The notes: generated by a model not told the origin, from the letters alone. A stretch of DNA of 64,000 bases from Terrabacter sp. Root85 (GCF_001429185.1 NZ_LMIW01000008.1:794056-858055), one strand, 5' to 3'. Shown: positions 16,796 to 25,485, counted from the first letter of the stretch. Program-made: numbers and translations.

Positions 16796-17173
16796 ATGAG
16801 TGTCGAGACGAACGCATCTCCCGCCGAGGTTCAGACCGAGGCTCCCGCCCACGGTGTCGTCCTGACGGACGTCGCGGCCACGAAGGTCAAGAGCCTGCTC
16901 GAGCAGGAGGGTCGTGACGACCTCCGCCTGCGCGTCGGTGTCCAGCCCGGCGGATGCTCGGGCCTGATCTACCAGCTCTACTTCGACGAGCGCAGCCTCG
17001 ACGGTGACCTCGTCCGCGACTTCGACGGTGTCGAGGTCGTCGTCGACCGCATGAGCTCCCCCTACCTCGAGGGCGCCACGATCGACTTCGCCGACACCAT
17101 CGAGAAGCAGGGCTTCACCATCGACAACCCCAACGCGGGCAGCAGCTGCGCCTGCGGCGACTCCTTCAGCTGA
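16796..17173 (+). CDS. erpA: Iron-sulfur cluster insertion protein ErpA
   Basis: A-type Fe-S carrier that delivers clusters to apoproteins. 125 residues; the HesB/IscA core runs VLTDVAATKVKSLLEQEG to the end, with the three conserved cysteines in GGCSGLIYQL (about residue 59) and SCACGDSFS (CxC near the C-terminus). ATG with AAGGA 7-8 nt upstream. The gene lies between glycerate kinase and adenosine kinase as in mycobacteria (Rv2204c) and is closed by a strong hairpin. The nearby Fe-S users qcrA and nadA are plausible clients. Confidence 0.95.
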   Translation: MSVETNASPAEVQTEAPAHGVVLTDVAATKVKSLLEQEGRDDLRLRVGVQPGGCSGLIYQLYFDERSLDGDLVRDFDGVEVVVDRMSSPYLEGATIDFADTIEKQGFTIDNPNAGSSCACGDSFS

Positions 17174-17209
17174 GCCGCCCGCGCCACGGCGCACGCCGCA
17201 CCGCACGTC

Positions 17210-17242
17210 CGAAGGGCCCGACCGTCACGGTCGGGCCCTTCG
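17210..17242 (+). terminator. Hairpin terminator after erpA
   Basis: A 15-bp perfect stem, CGAAGGGCCCGACCG / CGGTCGGGCCCTTCG, closed by the 3-nt loop TCA, 37 nt after the erpA stop; the right arm ends in CCCTTCG, the usual GC-rich actinobacterial terminator form. Confidence 0.85.
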
Positions 17243-17249
17243 CCGTCGG

Positions 17250-17342
17250 CGGGCGTCATCGGGCCGGTGTCGAGCCGTCACCGGGCCGGCGTCGGGCCGT
17301 CACCGGGCCGTCACCGGGCCGGCGTCGGGCCGGCGTCGGTGG
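17250..17342 (+). repeat. GC-rich short tandem repeats upstream of adenosine kinase
   Basis: Repeated units of CGTCACCGGGCCG and GCGTCGGGCCG alternate about six times between the erpA terminator and the adenosine kinase promoter. Low-complexity, imperfect; no coding frame or known site is recognisable. Confidence 0.6.
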
Positions 17343-17369
17343 GGCAGCGATCCCGGGTAGGTTCGTGCT

Positions 17370-18356
17370 GTGCAGATCGCCATCACCGGTTCCATCGCCA
17401 CCGACCACCTCATGACCTTCGACGGACTCTTCGCCGACTCGCTCGTCGTCGAGCAGCTCGACAAGATCTCCCTGTCGTTCCTCACCTCGGACCTGCAGGT
17501 CCGCCGGGGCGGGGTCGCCGCGAACATCGCGTTCGGCATGGCCAACCTCGGTCAGCGTCCGCTGCTCGTCGGCGCGGTCGGCGAGGACTTCACCGACTAC
17601 CGCAGCTGGCTCGAGCGCCACGGCGTCGACTGCGGCGCGGTGCACTACTCCGAGTCCCAGCACACGGCGCGCTTCATCTGCACGACCGACCGCGACATGG
17701 CCCAGATCGCGACGTTCTACGCGGGGGCCATGACCGAGGCGCGCGACATCGAGCTCGCGCCGGTCGCCCAGCGGGTCGGCGGCCTCGACCTCGTCGTCGT
17801 GGGCGCCAACGACCCGGAGGCGATGCTGCGCCATTCGGACGAGTGCCGCTCGCGCGGCATCCCGTTCGCGGCCGACCCCTCGCAGCAGCTCGCGTTCTGC
17901 GACGGGCCGACCATCGCACGCCTCATCGACGGGGCCGAGTACCTCTTCACCAACGAGTACGAGAGCCACCTCGCCTGCCAGAAGACCGGTTGGAGCGAGG
18001 ACGAGCTCGCCGACCGCGTCCGGGTGCAGGTCAAGACCCGCGGCAAGGACGGCGTCACCGTCCGCGTGCGCGGCGAGGAGCCCGTCGAGGTGGGGATCGC
18101 CCGCGAGGTGCGCAAGGCCGACCCGACCGGCGTCGGCGACGCCTTCCGGGCCGGCTACCTCACCGGTCTCGCGGCGGGTCTGCCGGTCCGGCGCTGCGCC
18201 GAGCTCGGCTCGATGCTCGCCACCTACGTCATCGAGACGGTCGGCACCCAGGAGTACGCCCTGGGCAAGGAGCGCTTCCTCGAGCGGCTCGCCGGGGCGT
18301 ACGGCGCCGAGTCCGCCGACGAGATCGCGCCCCACATCACCTGTCCACGGCCATGA
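17370..18356 (+). CDS. adoK: Adenosine kinase, PfkB family
   Basis: Phosphorylates adenosine to AMP (purine salvage). The 328-residue product aligns along its whole length with mycobacterial AdoK (Rv2202c): start ITGSIATDHLMTF, SLSFLTSDLQVRRGGVAANIAFG, HTARFICTTDRDMAQIA, GANDPEAMLRH, AADPSQQLA, YLFTNEYE, and the PfkB signature with the catalytic Asp in DPTGVGDAFRAGYLTG. PfkB kinases vary in substrate, but the mycobacterial resemblance favours adenosine. GTG start with TAGGTT exactly 6 nt upstream, so probably leaderless. It follows erpA as in M. tuberculosis. Confidence 0.9.
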   Translation: MQIAITGSIATDHLMTFDGLFADSLVVEQLDKISLSFLTSDLQVRRGGVAANIAFGMANLGQRPLLVGAVGEDFTDYRSWLERHGVDCGAVHYSESQHTARFICTTDRDMAQIATFYAGAMTEARDIELAPVAQRVGGLDLVVVGANDPEAMLRHSDECRSRGIPFAADPSQQLAFCDGPTIARLIDGAEYLFTNEYESHLACQKTGWSEDELADRVRVQVKTRGKDGVTVRVRGEEPVEVGIAREVRKADPTGVGDAFRAGYLTGLAAGLPVRRCAELGSMLATYVIETVGTQEYALGKERFLERLAGAYGAESADEIAPHITCPRP

Positions 18357-18429
18357 CGCCGCCGGCCCGGCGCTGACGGTCATCGCGAGCCGCTGAGCAG
18401 CCCACCCCCACGAGAGCCGGAGCCCGTCA

Positions 18430-19104
18430 GTGCCCACGCCGCCGCCGTCCACCCCCTGGGACTTCGCGCTCGACCGCGTCCCCGCGGGCGAGGACCTCAT
18501 CGGCATCGGCGCCGACCTCGACGTCGCGACGCTCTTCGAGGCCTACTCCGTCGGCGTGTTCCCCATGGGGATCGGCGACCACGGCGCCGAGCCGATCGGG
18601 TGGTGGTCACCGGACCCCCGCGGCATCCTGCGGCCGCGCGAGCTGCGCGTCAGCCGGTCGCTGCGCAAGGCCGTGGCCCGGTTCGAGGTGCGCGTCGACT
18701 CCGACTTCCGCGGGGTCGTCGAGGCCTGCGCGGCGCCGGACCGGGACGGTCGCTGGATCACCCCCGAGATCGTCGACGCCTACGTCGAGCTCCACGACGC
18801 CGGGTGGGCCCACTCGGTCGAGACGTGGCAGGACGGCGAGCTCGTCGGCGGCCTCTACGGCGTCGCCATCGGCGGACTCTTCGCGGGCGAGTCGATGTTC
18901 CACCACGAGCGTGACGCCTCGAAGGTCGCCCTCGTCGGTCTGCGCGACCTGCTCATCGCCGACGGGGACCCCCGCCGCCTCGTCGACGTCCAGTGGCAGA
19001 CGCCGCACCTGGCCACGCTCGGCGTGCGCGAGGTCCCGCGCGACGAGTACCTCGCGATCCTGCCGACCGTGCTCAACGCGCCGCTCCCGGCCCGCTGGGC
19101 CTGA
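18430..19104 (+). CDS. aat: Leucyl/phenylalanyl-tRNA--protein transferase
   Basis: Adds Leu or Phe from tRNA to N-terminal Arg/Lys of proteins, making ClpS/ClpAP N-degrons. 224 residues with the family features: GVFPMG-like SVGVFPMG, WWSPDPRGIL (WWSPxPR), the D-F-R-V--AC block (DFRGVVEACAA), WI-T-EIVDAYVELH, GGLYGVAIGGLFAGESMF and DVQW-T-HLATLG. GTG start. The C-terminal end overlaps the 3' end of the convergent tusA-like gene by 32 bp. Placement between adenosine kinase and the respiratory cluster looks like an insertion relative to mycobacteria. Confidence 0.95.
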   Translation: MPTPPPSTPWDFALDRVPAGEDLIGIGADLDVATLFEAYSVGVFPMGIGDHGAEPIGWWSPDPRGILRPRELRVSRSLRKAVARFEVRVDSDFRGVVEACAAPDRDGRWITPEIVDAYVELHDAGWAHSVETWQDGELVGGLYGVAIGGLFAGESMFHHERDASKVALVGLRDLLIADGDPRRLVDVQWQTPHLATLGVREVPRDEYLAILPTVLNAPLPARWA

Positions 19105-19330
19105 CCACCTCGACGAGGTATGCCGTGTGGTCGCCCTCCGCACGCGCCTCGACGAAGCGGTGGCCCCGCATCCGGCACCAGGCCGGGACGTCGTGGGCGG
19201 CGGCCGGGTCGGTCGCCAGGACCGTGACGGTCGCGAGGTCCGGCCGGTCGCGGACGAGGCGGGCGAGGCGGATGACGGGCAGGGGGCAGCGTTCGCCGCG
19301 CGCGTCGACGACGCTCGGGTCGTCGGTCAC
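19073..19330 (-). CDS. TusA-family sulfurtransferase
   Basis: An 85-residue sulfur-carrier protein. The family motif CPxP is present in GERCPLPVIRLA (Cys at residue 15), with the two-layer alpha/beta TusA layout after it and a second Cys (WCRMRGH) about 37 residues later. It overlaps the upstream cysteine-desulfurase-like gene by 4 nt (ATGA), so they are co-translated. In Streptomyces the same two proteins occur as one fused chain beside ctaC, which supports a joint function. TusA usually accepts persulfide from a desulfurase; the acceptor here is unknown. Confidence 0.85.
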   Translation of the reverse strand: MTDDPSVVDARGERCPLPVIRLARLVRDRPDLATVTVLATDPAAAHDVPAWCRMRGHRFVEARAEGDHTAYLVEVVRPSGPGAAR

Positions 19331-20565
19331 AGGTCACCGACCCCGAGCTGGTCGCGCACGGCGCGGACGGTCGGAGCGAGGGCGGCCGTGAAGACGCTGA
19401 CGTCGTCGGCGAGGGCGGGGGAGACCGCGGGCAAAGGCAGGGTGACGCGCACGTTGCCGTGGGTCAGGACCCCCATCGCCGCGAGCACGTGGCTCGGCTC
19501 CAGCGTGCTCGACGTGCAGGCCGACCCGCTCGCCACCGCGAAGCCGGCGGCGTCGAAGGCCCCGACGACGGCCTCCCCGTCGACGTAGAGGCTGGAGAAG
19601 GTGACGACGTGGGGGAGCCGGTCGTCCGGGTCCCCGACGACCTCGGTGTCGGGCACCGCGGAGGCGGCGCGGCGGATGTCGTCGACGAGCGCGCGCGTCA
19701 CCTGTGTGTCCGCGGCACGGGTGGCCGTCGTCTGCTGCCACGCCTCGGCCGCGGCGAGGGCCAGCGGCACCCACGGCGTGACGTCCGCACGGCCGTGCTC
19801 GACGTCGGCGCGGGCCTCGGACCAGTGCCAGCGCACGCCCTCGCGGACGACGAGCACACCGAGCGGTGGTCCGCCCCACGACCGTGCGTCACCGACGAGG
19901 ACGTCCCAGTCCGCAGACACGTCGTCGCGTCCGAGGGACGCCGTGGCGTCGACCACGAGGGGTGTGCCGTGGGCCGCGGCGGCATCACGGGCCGCCCCGA
20001 GAGGCTGGCGCGTGCCCACCTCGCCGTTCGCGCTCTGCAACGCCGCCACGACGGTGCCGGGGACCGCGAGGGCGCTCCGCCACGCGTCGAGGTCGAGCCG
20101 CCCCAGGGGGTCGACCTCGACCTCCGCGAACAGGGACGCGTCGTCGGCCGCGGCCGCCCGCGCCCGTCCCGGGACGAGGACGGCGGAGTGCTCCACCGCG
20201 GAGGCCACGGTGCGCCCCCCACGCCGGCGGGCGGCATACGCCACCCCGTCGACGGCCCGGGCCAGCGCGGTCGGCCCGCTGGGCAGGAAGCTCACCTCGG
20301 TGGGTCGCACCCCCAGACCGGCGGCGACGATCTCGCGGGAGCGGTCGAGCAGGGCCCGGGCCCGGCGCCCCTCGGCGTGCAGGCGGGCGGGGTCGGCCCA
20401 GCCGACCTCGATCGCGGCCTGCAGGGTGTCGCGTGCGACGGGGTGGAGCGGGCCGGACGAGGCGTCGAGCAGCCGCCGCACGCCCGGTGACCGGCTCGAC
20501 CGGGGCGTCGCCACCGGTGCCGGCTCGCGGTCGTGCTGACGGTCGTCGGGGAGCCCGCCGGACAC
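19327..20565 (-). CDS. Cysteine desulfurase-like protein lacking the PLP-binding lysine
   Basis: A class V aminotransferase fold related to IscS/NifS, about 412 residues. The N-terminal LDASSGPLHPVA, ANGEVGTRQPLG (cofactor region) and the sulfur-accepting loop ASGSACTSS with its Cys are kept. At the place of the strict Schiff-base motif S-x-H-K-x-x-G-P the sequence reads VGDARSWGGPP, so His and Lys are replaced by Arg and Ser. Normal PLP catalysis is therefore doubtful. Pairing with tusA (4-nt overlap) and with the divergent ctaC suggests a sulfur-handling or assembly role. GTG 20565 has GGAGG 10 nt upstream and was chosen; GTG 20634 is an alternative start. Confidence 0.8.
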   Translation of the reverse strand: MSGGLPDDRQHDREPAPVATPRSSRSPGVRRLLDASSGPLHPVARDTLQAAIEVGWADPARLHAEGRRARALLDRSREIVAAGLGVRPTEVSFLPSGPTALARAVDGVAYAARRRGGRTVASAVEHSAVLVPGRARAAAADDASLFAEVEVDPLGRLDLDAWRSALAVPGTVVAALQSANGEVGTRQPLGAARDAAAAHGTPLVVDATASLGRDDVSADWDVLVGDARSWGGPPLGVLVVREGVRWHWSEARADVEHGRADVTPWVPLALAAAEAWQQTTATRAADTQVTRALVDDIRRAASAVPDTEVVGDPDDRLPHVVTFSSLYVDGEAVVGAFDAAGFAVASGSACTSSTLEPSHVLAAMGVLTHGNVRVTLPLPAVSPALADDVSVFTAALAPTVRAVRDQLGVGDL

Positions 20566-20681
20566 CCGCTGGGAGCCTCCGGAAGGGGCGGACGGACGGG
20601 GTCCAACGTTCGTGCCCGGATCGTGACTGACCACTCCGCAACGTTAGCCGCCCCCTGCGGACAGCGTGACAAGAGGGACGG

Positions 20682-20720
20682 TAGGGTTGCGCCGTGGGCC
20701 TTGGTGCCCAGACGGTTTGA
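20682..20720 (+). promoter_or_regulatory. ctaC promoter -10 and 8-codon leaderless upstream ORF
   Basis: TAGGGT (20682-20687) is followed after exactly 6 nt by GTG and an 8-codon frame ending in TGA at 20718-20720. This is the spacing seen at the window's leaderless genes. One base after the stop is an in-frame GTG of ctaC (20722). It may be only the -10 box of the ctaC transcript, or a translated leader peptide. Confidence 0.4.
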
Positions 20721-20778
20721 CGTGAACACGTTCGACGCGCGCCCTGCGCGCCCACGTACGGAACGAAAGGTGCACCTG

Positions 20779-21720
20779 GTGCCTGAGCACGAAGACACCC
20801 CAGCGGCAACGCCGGTGGTGACGACGGTGGTGGGGGAGACCGGGCGGCGACGCACCGGGCGGCGACGCACCGGGCTGCGCCTCGCCGGGATCGCCGGCCT
20901 CGCCGCACTGGCCCTCAGCGGTTGCCAGGGACAGGTGTCCAACGGATACCTGCCCCCGGTGGTCTCCGACAGCGGCCAGCGGGTCACCGACCTGTGGATC
21001 GGCAGTTGGATCGCCGTCCTCCTGGTGGGGGCCCTCACGTGGGGCCTGATGCTCTACGCCGCCATCCGCTTCCGCAAGCGCAAGGGCGACGAGACGCTTC
21101 CCGTCCAGCTGCGCTACAACGTGCCGATGGAGATGCTCTACACGGTCATCCCCGTCTTCATGGTGGCCGTCTTCTTCTACTACACCGCGCGTGACGAGGC
21201 CAGGCTCGTCGACACGAGCACGAAGAAGGACCTCACGGTCAGCGTCGTCGCGAAGCAGTGGAGCTGGGACTTCAACTACGTCGACTCCAACGTCCACGAG
21301 ACCGGAGTCCACACCGAGCTCGACGGCACCGAGGGCAAGCGCGCGCAGATGCCCGTGCTCTACCTGCCGGTCAACAAGCGCGTCGAGTTCGTCCTCAACG
21401 CCCGCGACGTCATCCACAGCTTCTGGGTGCCGGCGTTCATGATGAAGATGGACATGCTCCCGGGCAAGACGAACAAGTTCCAGCTGACGCCCACGCAGGT
21501 CGGCACGTTCCAGGGCAAGTGCGCCGAGCTCTGTGGCGCCTACCACTCGCAGATGCTCTTCATGGTCAAGGTCGTCCCGCAGGCCGAGTACGACCAGGAG
21601 ATGGCCCACCTCAAGGCCATCGGCCAGGAGGGCCTCATCCCGGTCGACGTGAGCCGCGAGAAGATGGTCCAGGCCGACATCGACAAGATCCCCGCACCGG
21701 CTCGCACTGGGAGCAACTGA
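20779..21720 (+). CDS. ctaC: Cytochrome c oxidase subunit II (aa3-type), lipoprotein
   Basis: Electron-entry subunit of the aa3 oxidase, carrying the CuA centre outside the membrane. 313 residues: Arg-rich N-terminus with an RRTG duplication, lipoprotein signal with lipobox ALSGC, two further TM helices (about residues 75-95 and 118-138), then the cupredoxin domain with the aromatic KQWSWDF region and the CuA ligands [16 protein letters not shown]. Start GTG 20779 has GAAAGG 9 nt upstream; GTG 20722 or 20770 are in-frame alternatives. ctaD follows with a 1-nt overlap. Confidence 0.96.
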   Translation: MPEHEDTPAATPVVTTVVGETGRRRTGRRRTGLRLAGIAGLAALALSGCQGQVSNGYLPPVVSDSGQRVTDLWIGSWIAVLLVGALTWGLMLYAAIRFRKRKGDETLPVQLRYNVPMEMLYTVIPVFMVAVFFYYTARDEARLVDTSTKKDLTVSVVAKQWSWDFNYVDSNVHETGVHTELDGTEGKRAQMPVLYLPVNKRVEFVLNARDVIHSFWVPAFMMKMDMLPGKTNKFQLTPTQVGTFQGKCAELCGAYHSQMLFMVKVVPQAEYDQEMAHLKAIGQEGLIPVDVSREKMVQADIDKIPAPARTGSN

Positions 21721-23489
21721 TGACCTCCGCAACGTACAACCGCGAGGCGCAGGCCCCGAGCATGACGGCCGCGGCCCGCCCGCGCCTGGCCAAGGGCCAG
21801 ACCTTCGTCAAGTGGGTGACGACGACCGACCACAAGGTCATCGGCAACCTCTACTTCATCACGTCGTTCATCTTCTTCCTGCTCGGCGGCCTCATGGCTC
21901 TGCTCATCCGCGCCGAGCTCATGGCCCCCGGCCTGCAGATCGTGGACAACCCCGAGCAGTACAACCAGCTCTTCACGATGCACGGCACGATCATGCTGCT
22001 GCTCTTCGCCACGCCGCTCTTCGCCGGCTTCGCCAACGCCGTCATGCCGCTGCAGATCGGTGCGCCCGACGTCGCGTTCCCGCGCCTCAACATGTTCGCG
22101 TACTGGCTCTACCTCTTCGGTGGCCTCATCGCGTCCATCGGCTTCCTGACGCCCCAGGGTGCTGCCGCGTTCGGCTGGTTCGCCTACGCGCCGTTGTCCG
22201 ACGTCAGCTACTCGCCCGGTGTCGGCGGTGACCTGTGGGTCTTCGGTCTCGCGCTCGCTGGTTTCGGCACGATCCTCGGTGCCGTCAACTTCATCACGAC
22301 GATCATCTGCCTCCGCGCGCCCGGCATGACGATGTTCCGCATGCCGATCTTCACGTGGACCGTGCTCATCACCTCGCTGCTCGCGATCCTCGTGTTCCCG
22401 ATCCTCGCGGCTGCCCTCTTCGCCCTCGGCGGTGACCGGCGCTTCGGGATGCACATCTTCGACGCCGAGAACGGTGGGGCCATGCTCTGGCAGCACCTGT
22501 TCTGGTTCTTCGGGCACCCGGAGGTCTACATCATCGCGCTGCCGTTCTTCGGCATCATCAGCGAGGTCCTGCCGGTCTTCTCGCGCAAGCCGATCTTCGG
22601 CTACAAGACCCTCGTCTTCGCCACGATCGCCATCGCGGCCCTGTCGGCGAGCGTCTGGGCGCACCACATGTACGTCACCGGACAGGTGCTCCTTCCGTTC
22701 TTCGCGGTCATGACGATGCTGATCGCCGTGCCGACCGGCGTGAAGTTCTTCAACTGGATCGGCACCATGTGGGGCGGCAAGGTCGTCATGGCCACGCCGA
22801 TGCTGTGGGCGATGGGCTTCCTCGTCACGTTCCTCTTCGGCGGTCTGACCGGCATCATCCTGTCCAGCCCGGCGCTCGACTTCCACCTGTCCGACAGCTA
22901 CTTCGTCGTCGCGCACTTCCACTACACCGTCTTCGGCACGGTGGTGTTCGCGATGTTCGCCGGCTACTACTTCTGGTGGCCCAAGCTCACCGGTCGGATG
23001 CTCGACGAGACGCTCGGCAAGATCCACTTCTGGATGCTCTTCATCGGCTTCCACATGACGTTCCTCATCCAGCACTGGCTCGGTGTCGAGGGCATGGCCC
23101 GTCGCTACGCCGACTACCTGCCGGAAGAGGGCTTCCAGCTCGCGAACATCGTCTCGAGCCTGGGCGCGTTCCTGCTCGGTGCCTCGATGATCCCGTTCGT
23201 CTACAACGTCTGGAAGACGTGGCGCACGGCGCCGCTCGTCGAGTCCGACGACCCGTGGGGCTACGGCGCGTCGCTCGAGTGGGCCACCTCGTGCCCGCCG
23301 CCCCGCCACAACTTCACGTCGCTGCCTCGCATCCGGTCCGAGCGCCCCGCGTTCGACCTGCACCACCCCGAGTCCGCAACGGGTGTCGCGCCCGTCGCCG
23401 ACCAGGGCACCCTCGTCCAGGTCATGGGCCCGGCCGACGTGGCCGGCTCCGAGAAGGCCACCGCCAGCACCCAGAAGCGTGAGGACTGA
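21720..23489 (+). CDS. ctaD: Cytochrome c oxidase subunit I (aa3-type)
   Basis: Catalytic heme-copper subunit: reduces O2 to water and pumps protons. 589 residues, about 12 TM helices. Heme a and a3/CuB ligands are all visible: [30 protein letters not shown] (CuB His cross-linked to Tyr), VWAHHMY (CuB His pair) and [10 protein letters not shown] (heme a3 and a His). The C-terminal tail of about 50 residues is polar and Ala/Thr-rich. ATG overlaps the ctaC stop by 1 nt and ctaF follows after 5 nt, so ctaC-ctaD-ctaF is one operon. Confidence 0.98.
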   Translation: MTSATYNREAQAPSMTAAARPRLAKGQTFVKWVTTTDHKVIGNLYFITSFIFFLLGGLMALLIRAELMAPGLQIVDNPEQYNQLFTMHGTIMLLLFATPLFAGFANAVMPLQIGAPDVAFPRLNMFAYWLYLFGGLIASIGFLTPQGAAAFGWFAYAPLSDVSYSPGVGGDLWVFGLALAGFGTILGAVNFITTIICLRAPGMTMFRMPIFTWTVLITSLLAILVFPILAAALFALGGDRRFGMHIFDAENGGAMLWQHLFWFFGHPEVYIIALPFFGIISEVLPVFSRKPIFGYKTLVFATIAIAALSASVWAHHMYVTGQVLLPFFAVMTMLIAVPTGVKFFNWIGTMWGGKVVMATPMLWAMGFLVTFLFGGLTGIILSSPALDFHLSDSYFVVAHFHYTVFGTVVFAMFAGYYFWWPKLTGRMLDETLGKIHFWMLFIGFHMTFLIQHWLGVEGMARRYADYLPEEGFQLANIVSSLGAFLLGASMIPFVYNVWKTWRTAPLVESDDPWGYGASLEWATSCPPPRHNFTSLPRIRSERPAFDLHHPESATGVAPVADQGTLVQVMGPADVAGSEKATASTQKRED

Positions 23490-23494
23490 TCCCG

Positions 23495-23896
23495 ATGCGC
23501 GTCGAGACCAAGCTCTTCCTCTACCTGTTCGTCTTCTTCGTCCCCGTCGTGCTCATGTACGGCTTCTGGTCCAAGTGGGAGGAGCCGATCGGCGTCACGG
23601 CGCTGATCCTCACCGCACTGCTGTTCGCGCTCACCGGCTTCTACCTCTGGATGACCGGCAAGAAGCTGCCGCTGCGCCCCGAGGACAACGCCGCCGGTGA
23701 GATCGAGGACGCCGAGGGCAACTACGGCTACTTCGTCGCCAGCTCCTGGACGCCCCTGTGGCTCGCCGGCTCCGGCGCCATCATGTTCGCCGGCCTCGCG
23801 ATCGGCTGGTGGCTCTTCATCATCGGCGCCGTCTTCGCGGTCGTCGCGGTGTGCCTGTGGGTCTTCGAGTCCTTCTCGGGCGAGTACTCCATCTGA
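23495..23896 (+). CDS. ctaF: Actinobacterial cytochrome c oxidase subunit IV
   Basis: Small actinobacterial accessory subunit of the aa3 oxidase within the bcc-aa3 supercomplex. 133 residues with four TM helices: about 6-24, 32-52, 83-103 and 105-124, separated by a polar acidic loop (LRPEDNAAGEIEDAEGNYG). Sequence features such as FYLWMTG and the Tyr-rich YGYF before helix three are typical of the family. It is the last gene of the ctaCDF operon, with a strong hairpin 18 nt after the stop. Confidence 0.93.
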   Translation: MRVETKLFLYLFVFFVPVVLMYGFWSKWEEPIGVTALILTALLFALTGFYLWMTGKKLPLRPEDNAAGEIEDAEGNYGYFVASSWTPLWLAGSGAIMFAGLAIGWWLFIIGAVFAVVAVCLWVFESFSGEYSI

Positions 23897-23914
23897 TCTC
23901 GAGCCTGACGTCGC

Positions 23915-23943
23915 AAGGGCCCCGGTCGCCGACCGGGGCCCTT
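23915..23943 (+). terminator. Hairpin terminator of the ctaCDF operon
   Basis: A 13-bp perfect stem AAGGGCCCCGGTC / GACCGGGGCCCTT with the 3-nt loop GCC, ending in CCCTTCGTCGT, right after the ctaF stop. Confidence 0.88.
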
Positions 23944-24343
23944 CGTCGTGGTCGGCCGGAGCTCGTCGGGTCGACGAGCCTCCACGCCGGACGTACGACG
24001 TGCTGCGGAGATGACGTCGTCGCCCGACCCTGACGACGGGGCCTCCGGGCCCGGACAGCGCGAAGGGGAAGGCCGTGGCCTTCCCCTTCGATCCGACCCT
24101 GACCTTCACGGCCCGAGCGGCTCGCAGTGCGATCGTGTGGGAGAGAACATCTGACGCACCTCCATCCGATCGGTTGAACGGTTCCTCGACGGTATCCCCG
24201 GCAGGCTGCGACGACAAGGGGCGCTCGGGGTGGACCGGACAAAACTGTCCCGCGTGCGAGACGTCGCGCGGCGCGACGCCGCAGGTGGCCGCGCTGTGGC
24301 CCAACTGTGGCCCGCTGTGGCCCGCTGTGGCCCGGTGCGGAGC
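23944..24343. other. Gene-free 400-bp stretch between ctaF and a metallopeptidase gene
   Basis: No frame in this stretch has convincing coding sequence. It holds a second perfect stem-loop at 24061-24090 (CGAAGGGGAAGGCC / GGCCTTCCCCTTCG, arms nearly touching), a less GC-rich segment around 24130-24200, and a short repeat array at 24294-24333. Both flanking genes point inward, so no promoter is required; the stem-loops are likely terminators. Confidence 0.6.
24294..24333. repeat. Four copies of CTGTGGCCC
   Basis: CTGTGGCCC occurs at 24294, 24305, 24315 and 24325, a 10-11 bp period, just past the 3' end of the minus-strand metallopeptidase gene. Simple-sequence array; no known role. Confidence 0.75.
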
Positions 24344-24694
24344 TCAGCCCCAGCCCAGCTCGTGGAGATGGTCGTCGTCGATGCCGAAGTGGTGGGCCAC
24401 CTCGTGCACGACGGTGATGGCGATCTCCTCGCGCAGCGTGGCGGCGGTGTCGCACATCCGCTCCAGGGGGCCCTGGAAGATCGTGATGCGGTCAGGGAGC
24501 GAGCCAGCGTCCCACCAGCCGTCCCGCTCGGTCAGCGGGGTCCCGTCGTAGACGCCGAGCAGCTCGGGGTCATCGGGCGGGGGCTCCTGCTCGACGAGGA
24601 CCACGACGTTGTCCATCGCGCGGGCGAGCTCCTCGGGGATCGAGTCGAGGGCGTCCCCGACCGCCTCCTCGAACTCGGCCTCGGACAGGTGCAT
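24344..24694 (-). CDS. Metallopeptidase family protein (zincin-like, HExxHxxGxxD)
   Basis: A 116-residue single-domain protein of the small actinobacterial zincin-like family. The zinc motif HEVAHHFGIDDDHLHELGW is at residues about 96-114 (HExxH plus third ligand Asp/His downstream). The N-terminal helix MHLSEAEFEEAVGDALDSIPEELA and the segment LGVYDGTPL are typical. No signal peptide; substrate unknown. ATG with CAGACT exactly 6 nt upstream, a leaderless-type start. Confidence 0.88.
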   Translation of the reverse strand: MHLSEAEFEEAVGDALDSIPEELARAMDNVVVLVEQEPPPDDPELLGVYDGTPLTERDGWWDAGSLPDRITIFQGPLERMCDTAATLREEIAITVVHEVAHHFGIDDDHLHELGWG

Positions 24695-24772
24695 GGGCCG
24701 AGTCTGTCACGCGGGCCGAACGGCCCCGAGGGGTGGCCGTGGCCCGCTGCTGCGCGGAGCACGGCTGCGTCC

Positions 24773-25336
24773 TCAGTTGCCGTCGTCGCCGCCGACCGGC
24801 GCCGGGGTCTGGGACACGGAGTCGGACCAGGCGGCCTGCGCGCCGCTGTGGCCGATGCGCACGACCTGCACGGTCGTCCCGAGGGCCGCCACGAGGCCGA
24901 CGACCGCGCCGGCGACGAGGAGCCAGCGCGGCACGAGCGAGGTGCGGGCGGGCGTCTCGTCGGTCGGGTCTGCGGCCGAGGCGCTCGGCGCGACGGTGGA
25001 CACGGCCCGACGCTCCCGGCGGGCCACGACGAAGAGCAGGGCCGCCGCGACGGCGAGTCCGATGACCCACGGAAGCAACCCCTCGGCGAGCTGTGAGTGC
25101 GTCTCGATGAGGTCGCTGTGCTCCACGTGTCGTTCGAGGGACTCACCCGACTCGGTCGACAGGGGAGTGAGCACCACCGCGAGGACGGACAGCGCGAGCG
25201 GCATCCAGGCGGCCCACCGACGGAAGCGCGGCCACACGGCGGAGAGCAGCACCGTGACGGCGGCGGCCGGAACGACGACGGTCGTCGCGTGGACGATGAG
25301 GGGATGGACGGGGAGGCCGAAGATCGTGTCGAGCAT
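24773..25336 (-). CDS. DUF2231 membrane protein
   Basis: A 187-residue membrane protein beginning MLDTIFGLPVHPLIVHATTV, the DUF2231 pattern (G-P-H-P-x-x-V-H near the N-terminus), with four TM helices (about 12-32, 41-60, 85-104 and 137-156), a polar Ala/Thr-rich linker and a C-terminal acidic tail. Family function is unknown; a role in heme or redox membrane processes has been suggested only loosely, and the site between the two halves of the respiratory cluster is compatible with that. ATG with GGCAGG upstream. Confidence 0.8.
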   Translation of the reverse strand: MLDTIFGLPVHPLIVHATTVVVPAAAVTVLLSAVWPRFRRWAAWMPLALSVLAVVLTPLSTESGESLERHVEHSDLIETHSQLAEGLLPWVIGLAVAAALLFVVARRERRAVSTVAPSASAADPTDETPARTSLVPRWLLVAGAVVGLVAALGTTVQVVRIGHSGAQAAWSDSVSQTPAPVGGDDGN

Positions 25337-25452
25337 GGAACCTGCCTGTCGTTGGGGGGACGGGGGTACGGCCGTGCGCCCAGATGCTCTCGACGACATC
25401 TCAGAAAGTTCTCATAACCGACATCTCGGGTCACGATGCGTCGCCGGACGCC

Positions 25453-25485
25453 GAGAGGGACCTCCCGCACCGGGAGGTCCCTCTC
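25453..25485 (-). terminator. Hairpin terminator after qcrB
   Basis: A 15-bp perfect stem GAGAGGGACCTCCCG / CGGGAGGTCCCTCTC with a 3-nt loop, 29 nt past the qcrB stop on the minus strand; closes the ctaE-qcrCAB operon. Confidence 0.85.

Noticed and set aside
19860-19905. A frameshift as the cause of the missing PLP lysine.
   Set aside because: The frame is continuous with normal codon bias on both sides of the motif and no alternative frame restores an SxHKxxGP sequence.
24294-24333. Short direct repeats that might suggest a CRISPR array.
   Set aside because: Units of 9 bp with 1-2 bp gaps, no spacers and no cas genes; a simple-sequence array instead.
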